The notes under the pieces: model-generated | What the model was told of the DNA's origin: nothing | Databases searched by the model: none | What the model saw: the letters and a program-made list of their open reading frames with translations, nothing else | Shown: in pieces, positions 1-8,719 of the stretch | How positions within the stretch are numbered: the stretch's first letter is position 1 | Layout: every line of letters begins with the position of its first letter | Program-made: the position numbers and the translations under genes | From: an uncultured Bacteroidota bacterium | GTDB lineage: Bacteria; Bacteroidota; Bacteroidia; Flavobacteriales; Flavobacteriaceae | Reading direction: 5' to 3' | Length of the DNA stretch: 64,000 nt | NCBI GenBank assembly: GCA_902619315.1 | Contig: CACNDW010000008.1 | Location: forward strand, 1-64,000

Positions 1-1162
1 CTCCAACGAATAAAACAGAGCCCACCGGTGGGGTGCAAAGTCCTATACAGAGATTTAGCATTAGAACGATACCAAAGTGTGTGGGATCCATCCCCAAAGA
101 AGTAACAATAGGTAGGAAAATAGGCGTGAAAATCAAAACTGCAGGAGTCGCGTCCATAAAAACTCCCACCATCAGAAGGATTAGGTTGATCATCAATAAG
201 ATGATAATCTTATTGTCACTGATTGACAACAAGGCATTACTGATGTCCTGTGGAATATTCTCATAGGATAATACCCATGACATACACATGGAAGCTCCAA
301 TGAGCAGCATTACAATGGCTGTGGTTTGTGAAGATTCTAAAATTACCTTGGGGAGGTCTTTTAAAGACAATTCTTTGTAATAAAAGGAGAGCAATACAGT
401 GTAAAGAACTGCGACGGCAGACGCCTCTGTTGCCGTAAAGACTCCTCCAATGATCCCTCCTATAACGATAACTAGAAGTAATAAACTCGGCAGTGCATCA
501 ATAAATTTTACAAATACCTCTTTGAGTGAAGAACGTTTTCCAACAGGATATTTATTCTTTTTTGCCCATACCATGGCGACTATCATCATCAATAACCCCG
601 TTAGAATTCCGGGAATGTATCCTGCCAAAAATAGAGCCGCAATGGATACACCTCCACTGGCAAGGGAATACACAATCAGTGTGTTACTGGGAGGAATGAC
701 TAGTCCAGTTGTAGATGAGGTAATATTTACGGCAGCACCAAATTCCTTGGAATAGCCTTCTTTTTCCATTTCTGGTCCCAAAATTGTTCCCATGGCAGAG
801 GCAGAGGCCATAGCAGACCCGGCTATAGCACCCATCAACATGGCTGACACAATGTTAATCAATGCCAGTCCACCCGGTAAAAATCCTACCAGGGTCTTGG
901 CAAAAGAAATCAATCTATTGGCAATGCCTCCCTTACTCATGATTTGACCCGATAGTATGAAAAAAGGGATGGCCAAAAGTGCAAAACTGTCTAATCCTGT
1001 TGCAATCCGCTGTGAAACGGTAGTGGTAGCAGCCGAAAAAGGCATGGCCACCATCAGCGTAAATAATGATGACATCGCAATACACCAGGCTACAGGTACT
1101 CCAACGATTAAGAGAACCAGGAAACTAAATACCAAAATAATTACGGGTAAAAATTCAATCAT
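1..1162 (-). CDS. dctM: TRAP transporter large permease DctM (3' end cut by window)
   Basis: This is the 12-TM-type large membrane subunit of a TRAP transporter, which drives sodium-coupled import of an acidic substrate, here probably a hexuronate. The reading frame begins at ATG 1162-1160 (MIEFLPVIILVFSF) and runs open for 387 codons to the left edge. Full-length family members are about 425-435 residues, so roughly 40 are missing. The translation is strongly hydrophobic and has the typical family segments: PFFILSGQIMSKGG, the glycine-rich GAIAGSAMASASAMG, and VIPPSNTLIVYS. The start overlaps the dctQ stop by 8 bp (ATGATTGA), so translation is coupled. It is the last visible gene of the operon starting at 8561. 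Family is certain; the uronate substrate is inferred from the neighbouring uxaC and uxuA. Confidence 0.93.
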   Translation of the reverse strand, partial: MIEFLPVIILVFSFLVLLIVGVPVAWCIAMSSLFTLMVAMPFSAATTTVSQRIATGLDSFALLAIPFFILSGQIMSKGGIANRLISFAKTLVGFLPGGLALINIVSAMLMGAIAGSAMASASAMGTILGPEMEKEGYSKEFGAAVNITSSTTGLVIPPSNTLIVYSLASGGVSIAALFLAGYIPGILTGLLMMIVAMVWAKKNKYPVGKRSSLKEVFVKFIDALPSLLLLVIVIGGIIGGVFTATEASAVAVLYTVLLSFYYKELSLKDLPKVILESSQTTAIVMLLIGASMCMSWVLSYENIPQDISNALLSISDNKIIILLMINLILLMVGVFMDATPAVLIFTPIFLPIVTSLGMDPTHFGIVLMLNLCIGLCTPPVGSVLFVG

Positions 1163-1622
1163 GTGCCTGTTTTTTTAAATCTAGTATTTTATAAAAAATG
1201 ATCAGTATTCCACTAATAGGGATTACGGAATATACGACCCCTAAGGGAATTTTTAATGACGGAGAAAGCTGCTCTAATACCATCGTAATGTATACCAACC
1301 TCACTCCGCCTATAAACATCCCCAAAACCGCAAAAGAAAGTATAGTCAAATTGATAAATAATTGTGTTTTTTTAAGGTTTGCGGTACTCATTTTTTCAGA
1401 AAAATAAGTAATAGCTACGTGGTTTCCTTTACCGGCAACATAGGCCGCTCCTAAAACACCGACCCAAATCATCAGATAACGGGCCAACTCGTCTGTAAAG
1501 GAACTAGGGTTGGCTAGAATGTAACGTGAAAAAACTTGCCATAATACATTGATTACCATCAAAGACATGATGATCACCAGGGTCTTTTCTAGAATAGAAT
1601 CTATCTGAGCTCTAAATTTCAT
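1155..1622 (-). CDS. dctQ: TRAP transporter small permease DctQ
   Basis: This is the four-helix small membrane subunit of the TRAP transporter. It has 155 residues, the normal DctQ size. Four hydrophobic segments are visible at about residues 13-33, 45-65, 85-107 and 125-148. The motif LARYLMIWVGVLGAAY around residues 44-60 is characteristic of the family. It lies 1 bp after dctP and overlaps dctM by 8 bp, so the three subunits are expressed together. Nothing is odd about it. The family call is firm, and the substrate follows from context only. Confidence 0.92.
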   Translation of the reverse strand: MKFRAQIDSILEKTLVIIMSLMVINVLWQVFSRYILANPSSFTDELARYLMIWVGVLGAAYVAGKGNHVAITYFSEKMSTANLKKTQLFINLTILSFAVLGMFIGGVRLVYITMVLEQLSPSLKIPLGVVYSVIPISGILIIFYKILDLKKQAHD

Positions 1623-1623
1623 T

Positions 1624-2601
1624 TTACTGGGTGTTTTTTATTTTGTCTATAAATGACTTTATCAAAGGGTCTTGGGCATATTGTTCAGCTACAGAACGAG
1701 ACATTTCAGCAAAGGCTGATTTATCAGGATAACTCACCTGAACTCCTGCCGCTTTAACTGCCTCTAGGGATTCCTGTTCAGACTCTAACCATAATCTCCT
1801 TTGTTCAATTACGGAGAGGTCCATGGCTTCTTGGATCCATTTTTGCTCCTGAACACTTAAAGTTTTCCAAATGTGGGTACTCATCAATACTACATCGGGA
1901 AGAACAGTATGCTCATCGATAATATAGTATTTGCATACTTCATAGTGTCTAGAAAGATAAAAACTGGGAGGATTGTTTTCTGCACCATCTACTACGCCCT
2001 GTTGAAGAGAGGTATAGAGTTCACCCCAAGAAATTGGGGTTGGAGAACCTCCGAAAGATTTGACCATATCGATGGCTGTTTGACTTTCCATAACTCTGAT
2101 TTTTAAACCTTCCAAATCATTGGGTTTGTCGATGGGTTTATCAATAGTATAAAAGCTTCTACTTCCCGAATCGTAGTACCCCAATCCTTTTAGCCAATAT
2201 TTTTCTGTACCAGCCAATAATTCATCTCCAATGGGTCCATCAAGCACTCTAAAAGTGTGTTTTTTGTCCCTAAAAATATATGGAATTCCAAAAACCTTGA
2301 TACTGGGGGAAAAATTTTCCAAAACACCGGCTGATACTTTGGTCATATCTAAGCTTCCAATTTGAAGTAACTCCAAACATTGACGCTCTGTCCCCAGTTG
2401 TTGACTGGGGTAGATTTGGACTTTAAGTTTTCCACCAGATATTTCTTCCAATTTTTCACCAAAATAGACCATTCCTTTATGTACAGAATGACTCGTACTC
2501 AATCCATGACCCAAACGAATGATCCTGGTAGTATTGATATTATCACAGGAGATAAAACTGAGTATGAATATGAGTGCGATTAGTGGTTTAAACTTGATCA
2601 T
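1624..2601 (-). CDS. dctP: TRAP transporter solute-binding protein DctP (lipoprotein)
   Basis: This is the periplasmic binding protein that hands substrate to DctQM. The 325-residue protein starts with a lipoprotein signal peptide whose lipobox LSFISC puts the acylated cysteine near residue 19. It then has the DctP fold signatures: IRLGHGLSTSHSVHKG, the conserved LKIRVMESQ segment with the substrate-carboxylate arginine near residue 170, and SLQQGVVDGAENNP near residue 205. Its ATG overlaps the uxaC stop by 1 bp (TAATG). Lying directly after glucuronate isomerase and mannonate dehydratase, it most likely binds glucuronate, galacturonate or a related uronate freed from the polysaccharide. Membrane-anchored DctP proteins are common in Bacteroidota. 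The exact ligand cannot be read from sequence. Confidence 0.92.
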   Translation of the reverse strand: MIKFKPLIALIFILSFISCDNINTTRIIRLGHGLSTSHSVHKGMVYFGEKLEEISGGKLKVQIYPSQQLGTERQCLELLQIGSLDMTKVSAGVLENFSPSIKVFGIPYIFRDKKHTFRVLDGPIGDELLAGTEKYWLKGLGYYDSGSRSFYTIDKPIDKPNDLEGLKIRVMESQTAIDMVKSFGGSPTPISWGELYTSLQQGVVDGAENNPPSFYLSRHYEVCKYYIIDEHTVLPDVVLMSTHIWKTLSVQEQKWIQEAMDLSVIEQRRLWLESEQESLEAVKAAGVQVSYPDKSAFAEMSRSVAEQYAQDPLIKSFIDKIKNTQ

Positions 2602-4016
2602 TAGTTTTTGTATTTAATAAATTCTTTCAAATTGTAATAACATATATTCTCCACCATCTTTCCAAAGAAGGTGAGATCATTAGGTAAAAGGCCTTTTTCA
2701 ATATCATTTCCAATCATATTACACAACAATCGTCTGAAATACTCATGACGTGGGAAAGAGAGAAAACTTCGGCTATCGGTTAACATACCGATAAATTTGG
2801 ACAGCAATCCCATATTGGATAGTGTTCTCATTTGCAATTCCATTCCATCTTTTTGATCGAGAAACCACCAGGCAGTTCCCCATTGTATCTCAACCTTATC
2901 GTTGTTGAAATTTCCTGGCATGGTAGCAAATACTTCATTCATGGCAGGATTTAAGTTGTAAAGGATTGTGTTGGTGAGTTTATTGTTGTCGTTGAGCATT
3001 CCCAGGAGTTTGGAGAGGTTTTTGGCTTGGGCAAAATCTCCGATAGAGTCACAACCCACGTCGGCTCCCAACTGTCTTTTTAGTCTTTGATTGTTACCTC
3101 TTAAAGCCCCTAGGTGCAACTGTTGCGTCCAACCATGATCGTGGTACATCACAAAGAGTTCGTACAATATACAAGAATTAAAAAGACTTGCCTCTTCAAC
3201 CGTGGGAAGGCTGCCTGATAGACGTTTCTCAAAAACAGTATTTGCCTTAGCATGGGTAAAATCACTTGCATGGGTATACTCCAAACCATGATCGGATATT
3301 CTACAACCGTTTTGATGAAAATAATTGACCCTAGATTTGATTGCCTCCAAGAGGCTGTCAAAGTCAACTATTTCAATTTTCGCAACATCACCTAAAGTTC
3401 TTACATAATCCATATAGTGCGCTCCCTGAATACCAAAAATATTATCGGGTCTAAAGCCAGGTAATACTTCAGGTCCTATTTCTTTACTCGCCGAAATTTT
3501 TTGATGATTAGAAAGATCGTCGATGGGATCATCGGTCGTACATAACATTTGAACTTTCATACCATTTAGTAAACTTTTAGGAGTTATATCTAACAGCTGT
3601 CTATTTGTTTCATCAAAAATAGCAGTTGAAGTAGAAGGCTGGAGTAATGTTTTAATCCCAAAGTAGCGATCCAATTCCAAATGCGTCCAATGAAAAAGTG
3701 GGTTCCCCACAGTGAAGGGAACAGTATAGGCCCATTGGTCAAATTTTTCTTTGTTGCTCACCTCTTTTCCTGTGATGAATTTTTCAGGCACTCCAAGGGT
3801 GCGCATAGCCCTCCATTTGTAATGATCACCATCCAACCAAATTTCATTGATGCCTGAAAAGGGTTCATTGGCTGCAATCACACCCGGCGACAAATGATTG
3901 TGGTAATCTATGATGGGCATGGAAACAGCATATTCAAAATACAGCCGTTCTGCTGTTTTATTTTCAAGTAAAAAGTTATTTTTTAAAAACGGTGCCGTAT
4001 TCTTGAATTCCATCAT
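2601..4016 (-). CDS. uxaC: Glucuronate (uronate) isomerase
   Basis: UxaC converts D-glucuronate to D-fructuronate, and D-galacturonate to D-tagaturonate, in the cytoplasm. It is the entry step of the Ashwell pathway. The 471-residue length equals that of characterised UxaC. Family landmarks are the metal-binding PIIDYHNHLSP near residue 35, the segment DGDHYKWRAMRTLGV near residue 85, MLCTTDDPIDDL near residue 160, and the C-terminal TDSRSFLSFPRHEYFRRLLCN near residue 415. It overlaps uxuA by 1 bp at its start and dctP by 1 bp at its stop. Together with uxuA and the SDR gene it gives a complete glucuronate to 2-keto-3-deoxygluconate route. No truncation or frameshift is visible. Confidence 0.96.
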   Translation of the reverse strand: MMEFKNTAPFLKNNFLLENKTAERLYFEYAVSMPIIDYHNHLSPGVIAANEPFSGINEIWLDGDHYKWRAMRTLGVPEKFITGKEVSNKEKFDQWAYTVPFTVGNPLFHWTHLELDRYFGIKTLLQPSTSTAIFDETNRQLLDITPKSLLNGMKVQMLCTTDDPIDDLSNHQKISASKEIGPEVLPGFRPDNIFGIQGAHYMDYVRTLGDVAKIEIVDFDSLLEAIKSRVNYFHQNGCRISDHGLEYTHASDFTHAKANTVFEKRLSGSLPTVEEASLFNSCILYELFVMYHDHGWTQQLHLGALRGNNQRLKRQLGADVGCDSIGDFAQAKNLSKLLGMLNDNNKLTNTILYNLNPAMNEVFATMPGNFNNDKVEIQWGTAWWFLDQKDGMELQMRTLSNMGLLSKFIGMLTDSRSFLSFPRHEYFRRLLCNMIGNDIEKGLLPNDLTFFGKMVENICYYNLKEFIKYKN

Positions 4017-5200
4017 CAGATCATTTTATTGATACCCCATTCAAGTCCCCTTAATTCAGCAAGTCCCTTGAGTCTTCCTATGGCGGAGTAGCCTGGATTT
4101 ATTTTTAGTTTTACAAGGTCATCCAACATTTGATGTCCATGATCCGGTCGCATTGGGATGGAGGCATCTTGGCGATTTTCAGCAACTCTCCGTCTTTGTT
4201 CCTTGATGACTCTAGTGATGATCTCGAACATGTCCACATCACCGGTCAAGTGGTCAGCCTCATAAAAATTACCTTCAGCATCACGCTTAGTGCTTCTTAG
4301 GTGTAAAAAATGAACCCTATCCGCAAAAGCGTCAAAAATAGCAGGGAGATCGTTGTCTGCCCTCACACCTAATGAACCAGTGCAAAAGGTAATCCCATTG
4401 GACATGGGAGGGACCTGATCAAAAATAAATTGATAGTCTGCTTGGGTGCTCATCACTCTGGGTAAACCCAAAAGGGTAAAGGGAGGATCATCGGGGTGAA
4501 TACACATCCTAATGCCCAATTCTTCGGCCAATGGAATGATCTCACTTAAAAATTGTACCAAATGAGACCGCAATTGATCTGCATTGATTCCTTTGTATGT
4601 ATCTAACATGGCTTTAAACTCCTCCATGGAATATCCCTCTTCCGAACCGGGTAAGCCCTTAAGCATATTATCGGAAATTCTCTGGATATCTAATGCCTCT
4701 AGATTTTTAAATTGATTTTTGGCTTGTTCAATTTCCTCGATGGTGTAATCTTGTTCCGCTCCCTCGCGTCGGAGAATACAAAGGTCAAAAACCCTCAATT
4801 CCGAAGCATTGTATTCCAGTGCAAGAGAGCCATTTTCCAGGGTCATGTCTAATCGGGTTCTTGTCCAATCCAAAATGGGCATAAAATTGTAACAAATAAC
4901 ATAGACACCACAAGCAGCCAAGTTTTTCATACTCTCCTTATAGTTTTCAATGATCTGTTCAAAATCTGCACTTCTAGTTTTTATTTTCTCGTGGACTGGA
5001 AGCGATTCTACAACATCCCATGTGAGTCCGGCCTTTTCGATTTTGTTTTTTCTCTTTTGAATTTCTTTCACCGACCAAATATCACCATTGGGTATGTGAT
5101 GAAGTGCGCTGACAACACCCGTAGCACCAGCCTGCCTCACATCTAATAGACTTACGGGATCATTTGGTCCATACCAGCGCCATGTTTGTGTCATTTTCAT
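4016..5200 (-). CDS. uxuA: Mannonate dehydratase
   Basis: UxuA removes water from D-mannonate to give 2-keto-3-deoxy-D-gluconate. It is a TIM-barrel enzyme of the xylose-isomerase-like superfamily that uses a divalent metal. The 394 residues match the family length. Signatures are the N-terminal [16 protein letters not shown], then [18 protein letters not shown] near residue 240, [15 protein letters not shown] near residue 283, [11 protein letters not shown] near residue 309, and [11 protein letters not shown] near residue 354. It lies 9 bp after the SDR gene and overlaps uxaC. KDG kinase and KDPG aldolase, the next steps, are not in this window and may lie beyond the left edge or elsewhere in the genome. 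Confidence 0.96.
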   Translation of the reverse strand: MKMTQTWRWYGPNDPVSLLDVRQAGATGVVSALHHIPNGDIWSVKEIQKRKNKIEKAGLTWDVVESLPVHEKIKTRSADFEQIIENYKESMKNLAACGVYVICYNFMPILDWTRTRLDMTLENGSLALEYNASELRVFDLCILRREGAEQDYTIEEIEQAKNQFKNLEALDIQRISDNMLKGLPGSEEGYSMEEFKAMLDTYKGINADQLRSHLVQFLSEIIPLAEELGIRMCIHPDDPPFTLLGLPRVMSTQADYQFIFDQVPPMSNGITFCTGSLGVRADNDLPAIFDAFADRVHFLHLRSTKRDAEGNFYEADHLTGDVDMFEIITRVIKEQRRRVAENRQDASIPMRPDHGHQMLDDLVKLKINPGYSAIGRLKGLAELRGLEWGINKMI

Positions 5201-5209
5201 AAAAACAAA

Positions 5210-6025
5210 TTAAACCCCACTGAAAGCACTAAAGCCTCCGTCAATGGGAAGTACAACTCCAGTAATAAATTTAGCGGCATCACTGCATAGGAAATGAATT
5301 GCTCCATTGAGTTCTTGCGCCTCTCCAAATCGTTTCATCGGGGTATTTCTGATGATGGTTTCACCTCTTTCTGTATATGATCCGTCTTCATTCAACAGTA
5401 ATCTTCTATTTTGATTTCCTACAAAAAAACCGGGAGCAATTGCATTTACGCGAACACCTGGTCCAAACTTTAGGGCCATTTCCACGGCCATCCAACGGGT
5501 GAAGTTTTCTATTCCTGCTTTGGATGCAGAATACCCAACCACTCGAGTAATTACCCTGTCCACACTCATAGAAGAGTAATTGATGATAGATCCGCTTTCT
5601 TGATCAGCCATAATCTTCCCAAAAATCAATGAGGGGATTACAGAGCCATTGAGATTCAACTCAGTGACTTTTTTAAAGTCATCCATAGACAAATCAAAAA
5701 TGGTTTGGTCAACCCCAATTGTAGCACCAGGCATATTACCTCCTGCAGCGTTGAGAAGTATATCCACCCTTCCCCACCGTTTTATAATTTCTTTGCTTAT
5801 GGCTCCAATGGATTTCTCAGAAAGCACATTGGCAGCAAAACCAATAGCACTTCCTCCGTCTTTTTTTATGGTATCAACAGTTTTTTGAGCAGACTCTTGA
5901 GTGAGATCTAAAATTACAATCTTTACACCAGATTGGGACAAGCTTTGAGCAATGCATCCCCCCAGTGCTCCGCCACCTCCAGTTATAACCGCTACCTTAT
6001 TTATTAAATCAAAATTTGGTTTCAT
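5210..6025 (-). CDS. SDR-family D-mannonate oxidoreductase (fructuronate reductase)
   Basis: This classical short-chain dehydrogenase/reductase has 271 residues. The nucleotide-binding motif TGGGGALGG is near residue 15, an NAAGG motif near residue 93, and the catalytic triad includes the serine in NYSSMS and the YSASKAG motif near residue 165. SDR-type mannonate oxidoreductases that reduce D-fructuronate to D-mannonate with NAD(P)H sit beside uxuA in many Bacteroidota and in Bacillus. The position between uxuA and the transporter genes makes that the best call here. The reaction is inferred from context. The dehydrogenase fold is certain. Another acid-sugar oxidoreduction is possible. Confidence 0.85.
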   Translation of the reverse strand: MKPNFDLINKVAVITGGGGALGGCIAQSLSQSGVKIVILDLTQESAQKTVDTIKKDGGSAIGFAANVLSEKSIGAISKEIIKRWGRVDILLNAAGGNMPGATIGVDQTIFDLSMDDFKKVTELNLNGSVIPSLIFGKIMADQESGSIINYSSMSVDRVITRVVGYSASKAGIENFTRWMAVEMALKFGPGVRVNAIAPGFFVGNQNRRLLLNEDGSYTERGETIIRNTPMKRFGEAQELNGAIHFLCSDAAKFITGVVLPIDGGFSAFSGV

Positions 6026-6033
6026 TTATCCTC

Positions 6034-7221
6034 CTAAAGTATATAATTAGTATTGTCCCAGTGTATCATTTGCCCCGTATCCATGGCTTTAATTCCCATA
6101 TCAACGGCATAGGCTGCTTTGGCTCCTGTAGTTACACCTGATAGTGGTGCCATATTGTTGATAATGGAGTCTCTAAAATCAATTAGGGCTTGTTTTGTGG
6201 GATCAAGGTGTTTGATGTCCAAAGGGGTCCCTTTACCCTCTGACCAATTGGTAGTAGCTCCCGATACACCATCCACTTCACCATACTCTGGTTTATACTC
6301 ACCCTCAGGATAAAACCAGGCGGCATTGTTAAAAATTGTCAAGGTTCCTTTGTCTCCCATGACCATAATTTTATAATCGTCTTTTGCATTGGAGGTTAAG
6401 CAAGTAAAGGTGGCTTTTAACCCTTCAGGATATTCATAAATTACTTTGATGTTGTCATAGGTTTCTCTTCCGTCTTTCCAGTAATTGACCCCACCCATCC
6501 CTAATGCTTTTTGCGGATTAGCTTTAATAATCCAATTGGCAAAATCAATTTGGTGAGAGCTTAACTCAGCCAACAGTCCGAAGGAATACTCTCTGTACAT
6601 CCTCCAATTGATTTGTCGCTCCAATGTGGGATCAGGAACTGGTTTTCTCCAATTCCCATTTCGATTCCACTGAGCCTCAATGGAGGTGATTTTACCTACT
6701 TTACCATCTTCGATCATATCCACCAACTTTGTGTAAAGTCTTGAGCTGTGGTACTGATGTCCAGTTTGAAAAATTTTATTAGAGTTCTTGCATTTGTTTA
6801 CAATGCGCGTCGTAGCGGCAGCACCTTTGGCTAATGTTTTTTCACAATAAACATGTTTGTCAGCATCCAATGCATCAACTGCAATTTTATCATGGGTATT
6901 TAATGGGGTACTTATAATTACTCCATCAACATTTTTATTATCCAGTAGTTTTCTGTAATCCTTATATCGTTTAGAATTTTTATTATTTCTTATCAAATCA
7001 AAACCCTCTTTCAATCGAAAAGACAAGGTATCACAGACAGCAATTACATTGATGCCAGGAAGATTATTTAGCAACTTAATAATTCCCTTACCCCTACCTC
7101 CGGTACCTATGACTCCCATGTTTATGGTACTACTCGGATTAAGGTTGGCCATTAAATTGGTTGAAATAATAGAACCCAAAAGTATTCCACTAGAATTACG
7201 AATAAAGTCTTTTCGTTTCAT
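6034..7221 (-). CDS. Exported Gfo/Idh/MocA-family oxidoreductase
   Basis: A 395-residue NAD(P)-dependent sugar oxidoreductase. The N-terminus (MKRKDFIRNSSGILLGS) looks like a secretion signal of the kind that begins many Bacteroidota Gfo/Idh/MocA proteins. It is Tat-like but lacks a perfect twin arginine. The Rossmann motif GVIGTGGRGKG follows at about residue 36. The family lysine motif appears as CEKTLAKG rather than the usual EKP, near residue 127. A SSHQIDFANW segment near residue 222 resembles the region seen in exported, GH109-like members. It lies 8 bp from both neighbours in the uronate operon. It may oxidise a sugar at C3 to aid glycoside cleavage or may epimerise a sugar. The substrate is unknown. 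Confidence 0.83.
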   Translation of the reverse strand: MKRKDFIRNSSGILLGSIISTNLMANLNPSSTINMGVIGTGGRGKGIIKLLNNLPGINVIAVCDTLSFRLKEGFDLIRNNKNSKRYKDYRKLLDNKNVDGVIISTPLNTHDKIAVDALDADKHVYCEKTLAKGAAATTRIVNKCKNSNKIFQTGHQYHSSRLYTKLVDMIEDGKVGKITSIEAQWNRNGNWRKPVPDPTLERQINWRMYREYSFGLLAELSSHQIDFANWIIKANPQKALGMGGVNYWKDGRETYDNIKVIYEYPEGLKATFTCLTSNAKDDYKIMVMGDKGTLTIFNNAAWFYPEGEYKPEYGEVDGVSGATTNWSEGKGTPLDIKHLDPTKQALIDFRDSIINNMAPLSGVTTGAKAAYAVDMGIKAMDTGQMIHWDNTNYIL

Positions 7222-7229
7222 TAGAAAAA

Positions 7230-8561
7230 TTAGTTTTTATTAATGATTAAGTTAATTTCTTCGAGGGATTTTCCCTTGGTTTCGGGCATTATAAAAATAG
7301 AAAATACTAGTTGCAAAACCATCATAACGGCAAAAAATGAGAAAATAGGCCAAGGGTTCGTTTGGTAGATTGCAATAACTGCGGGGGCTAACAATGTAAT
7401 AATAGCGGCGAATACCCAGTGAACTCCCGCCCCAAAAGATTGCCCTTTAGCTCTAATTCTATTAGGAAATATTTCGGAAATAAAAACCCAAATTACTGCA
7501 CCCTGTCCTACTGCGTGGGAAGCTATAAATGCGAATATATAAAATGCAATCCATTCTGGGCTCGACTGAAAATAAAAAGACATAGATACTCCTGTTAAAC
7601 TTAAAATGTATCCCAATGAACCCAAAATCAATAGTTGTCTTCTTCCCAACCTGTCTATAAAAAGTAAACCCAGAAAAGTAAAAATGATCATAATAACGCC
7701 TATCAATACCGAATTAAATAGAGACGCTTTCGTTCCAAAACCAGCCATTTCAAGAATTTCAGGGGCATAGTACAGTATAAAATTAATCCCAGAAAGTTGA
7801 TTAAAAAATGAAATTAAAAAAGCGAGAACTATTATCTTATTATTGGTTTTAGTAATCAATTTTTCATTATTAATTGAATTGACATCGGCTGATTTAATTT
7901 GATTGAGGACACTTTCGGCTTTTTGGTCATCATCATATGTTTGTCTTAATGTTCTAATTGCAGCTTTGTCGTTGTTTTGAAATAGCGTTTGCCATCTCGG
8001 GGTGTCAGGTATGAAAAATGTCAGAATAAGATAAACTAGTGCAGGAAGTGCCTCGATCCCCAACATCCATCTCCAATCAGAGACTCCCTGAAAACCAGTG
8101 AGCAGATAATTGGAAAAATAAGCTATTAGCATTCCAAAAACCAAACTTAATTGAAACAAAGTTCCAAGAGAGCCACGATTTTTAGAGGTTGAAATCTCAG
8201 AAATATATATGGGAGCCGCAATTGAGGAAACCCCTACTGCTAATCCTCCGATAAATCTAAAAAATGAAAAAGTGTATGGGTCCATGGCTAAAGCAGAACC
8301 CAAAGCAGAAATTAGAAAAAAAATACCAATCCAACTGAGGGTTTTTTTACGACCAAACTTGTTAGAAGGATAAGCCCCAAATAAAGCTCCTAAAACAGTC
8401 CCCCAAAGTGCCATTGACATAATAAAAAAGCCGTGGAAAAAAGGACTAGTAGACCACAGATCCTTAATTGGTAAATTGGCTCCAGAGATTACAACCGTAT
8501 CAAATCCGAACAAAAAGCCTGATAAAGCTGCAACAAGAATCCACTTGAATGATTTAGGCAT
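7230..8561 (-). CDS. MFS sugar porter (sugar:H+ symporter)
   Basis: A 443-residue inner-membrane transporter with 12 predicted helices. Sugar-porter family marks are FGFDTVVISGA in helix 1, FGRKKT in the first cytoplasmic loop, the PDTPRW variant of PESPRW after helix 6, DRLGRRQLLI in the second-half loop, and the terminal PETKGKSLEEI. It is the first gene of the eight-gene operon and is preceded by a perfect TATATTTG -7 box and a LacI-type operator only 13 bp upstream of the ATG. It probably imports a neutral sugar or uronate released in the periplasm. The operon therefore codes for two separate importers (MFS and TRAP), which suggests at least two end products. Confidence 0.92.
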   Translation of the reverse strand: MPKSFKWILVAALSGFLFGFDTVVISGANLPIKDLWSTSPFFHGFFIMSMALWGTVLGALFGAYPSNKFGRKKTLSWIGIFFLISALGSALAMDPYTFSFFRFIGGLAVGVSSIAAPIYISEISTSKNRGSLGTLFQLSLVFGMLIAYFSNYLLTGFQGVSDWRWMLGIEALPALVYLILTFFIPDTPRWQTLFQNNDKAAIRTLRQTYDDDQKAESVLNQIKSADVNSINNEKLITKTNNKIIVLAFLISFFNQLSGINFILYYAPEILEMAGFGTKASLFNSVLIGVIMIIFTFLGLLFIDRLGRRQLLILGSLGYILSLTGVSMSFYFQSSPEWIAFYIFAFIASHAVGQGAVIWVFISEIFPNRIRAKGQSFGAGVHWVFAAIITLLAPAVIAIYQTNPWPIFSFFAVMMVLQLVFSIFIMPETKGKSLEEINLIINKN

Positions 8562-8574
8562 AAAATTAATTTTC

Positions 8575-8586
8575 GTGTGCGTACAC
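8575..8586. promoter_or_regulatory. LacI-type operator, site A (GTGTGCGTACAC)
   Basis: A near-palindrome with arms GTGT and ACAC around a central CG. It lies 13 bp upstream of the MFS start codon and 8 bp downstream of a TATATTTG -7 box on the minus strand, so it should overlap the transcription start and block initiation when bound. The same motif recurs at 23311, 23333, 52695 and 59093. The likely binder is the LacI-family protein encoded from 8720. Confidence 0.75.
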
Positions 8587-8594
8587 TACCTAAA

Positions 8595-8602
8595 CAAATA
8601 TA
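8595..8602 (-). promoter_or_regulatory. Bacteroidota -7 promoter box TATATTTG
   Basis: On the minus strand this reads TATATTTG, a perfect match to the Bacteroidota -7 consensus TAnnTTTG. It is correctly placed to start the MFS/uronate operon mRNA just upstream of operator A. No clear -33 TTG box was found at 17-23 bp. Confidence 0.6.
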
Positions 8603-8719
8603 GAGAATCCGTTTGTAAATTTTACTTCGCTTTGTCGATATTATTTTTAATTAATTTTTAGTAAGAAATGAATAAAAATTTATGTAGAACATAGTATATT
8701 TAACTCAAACTAAGATTCA

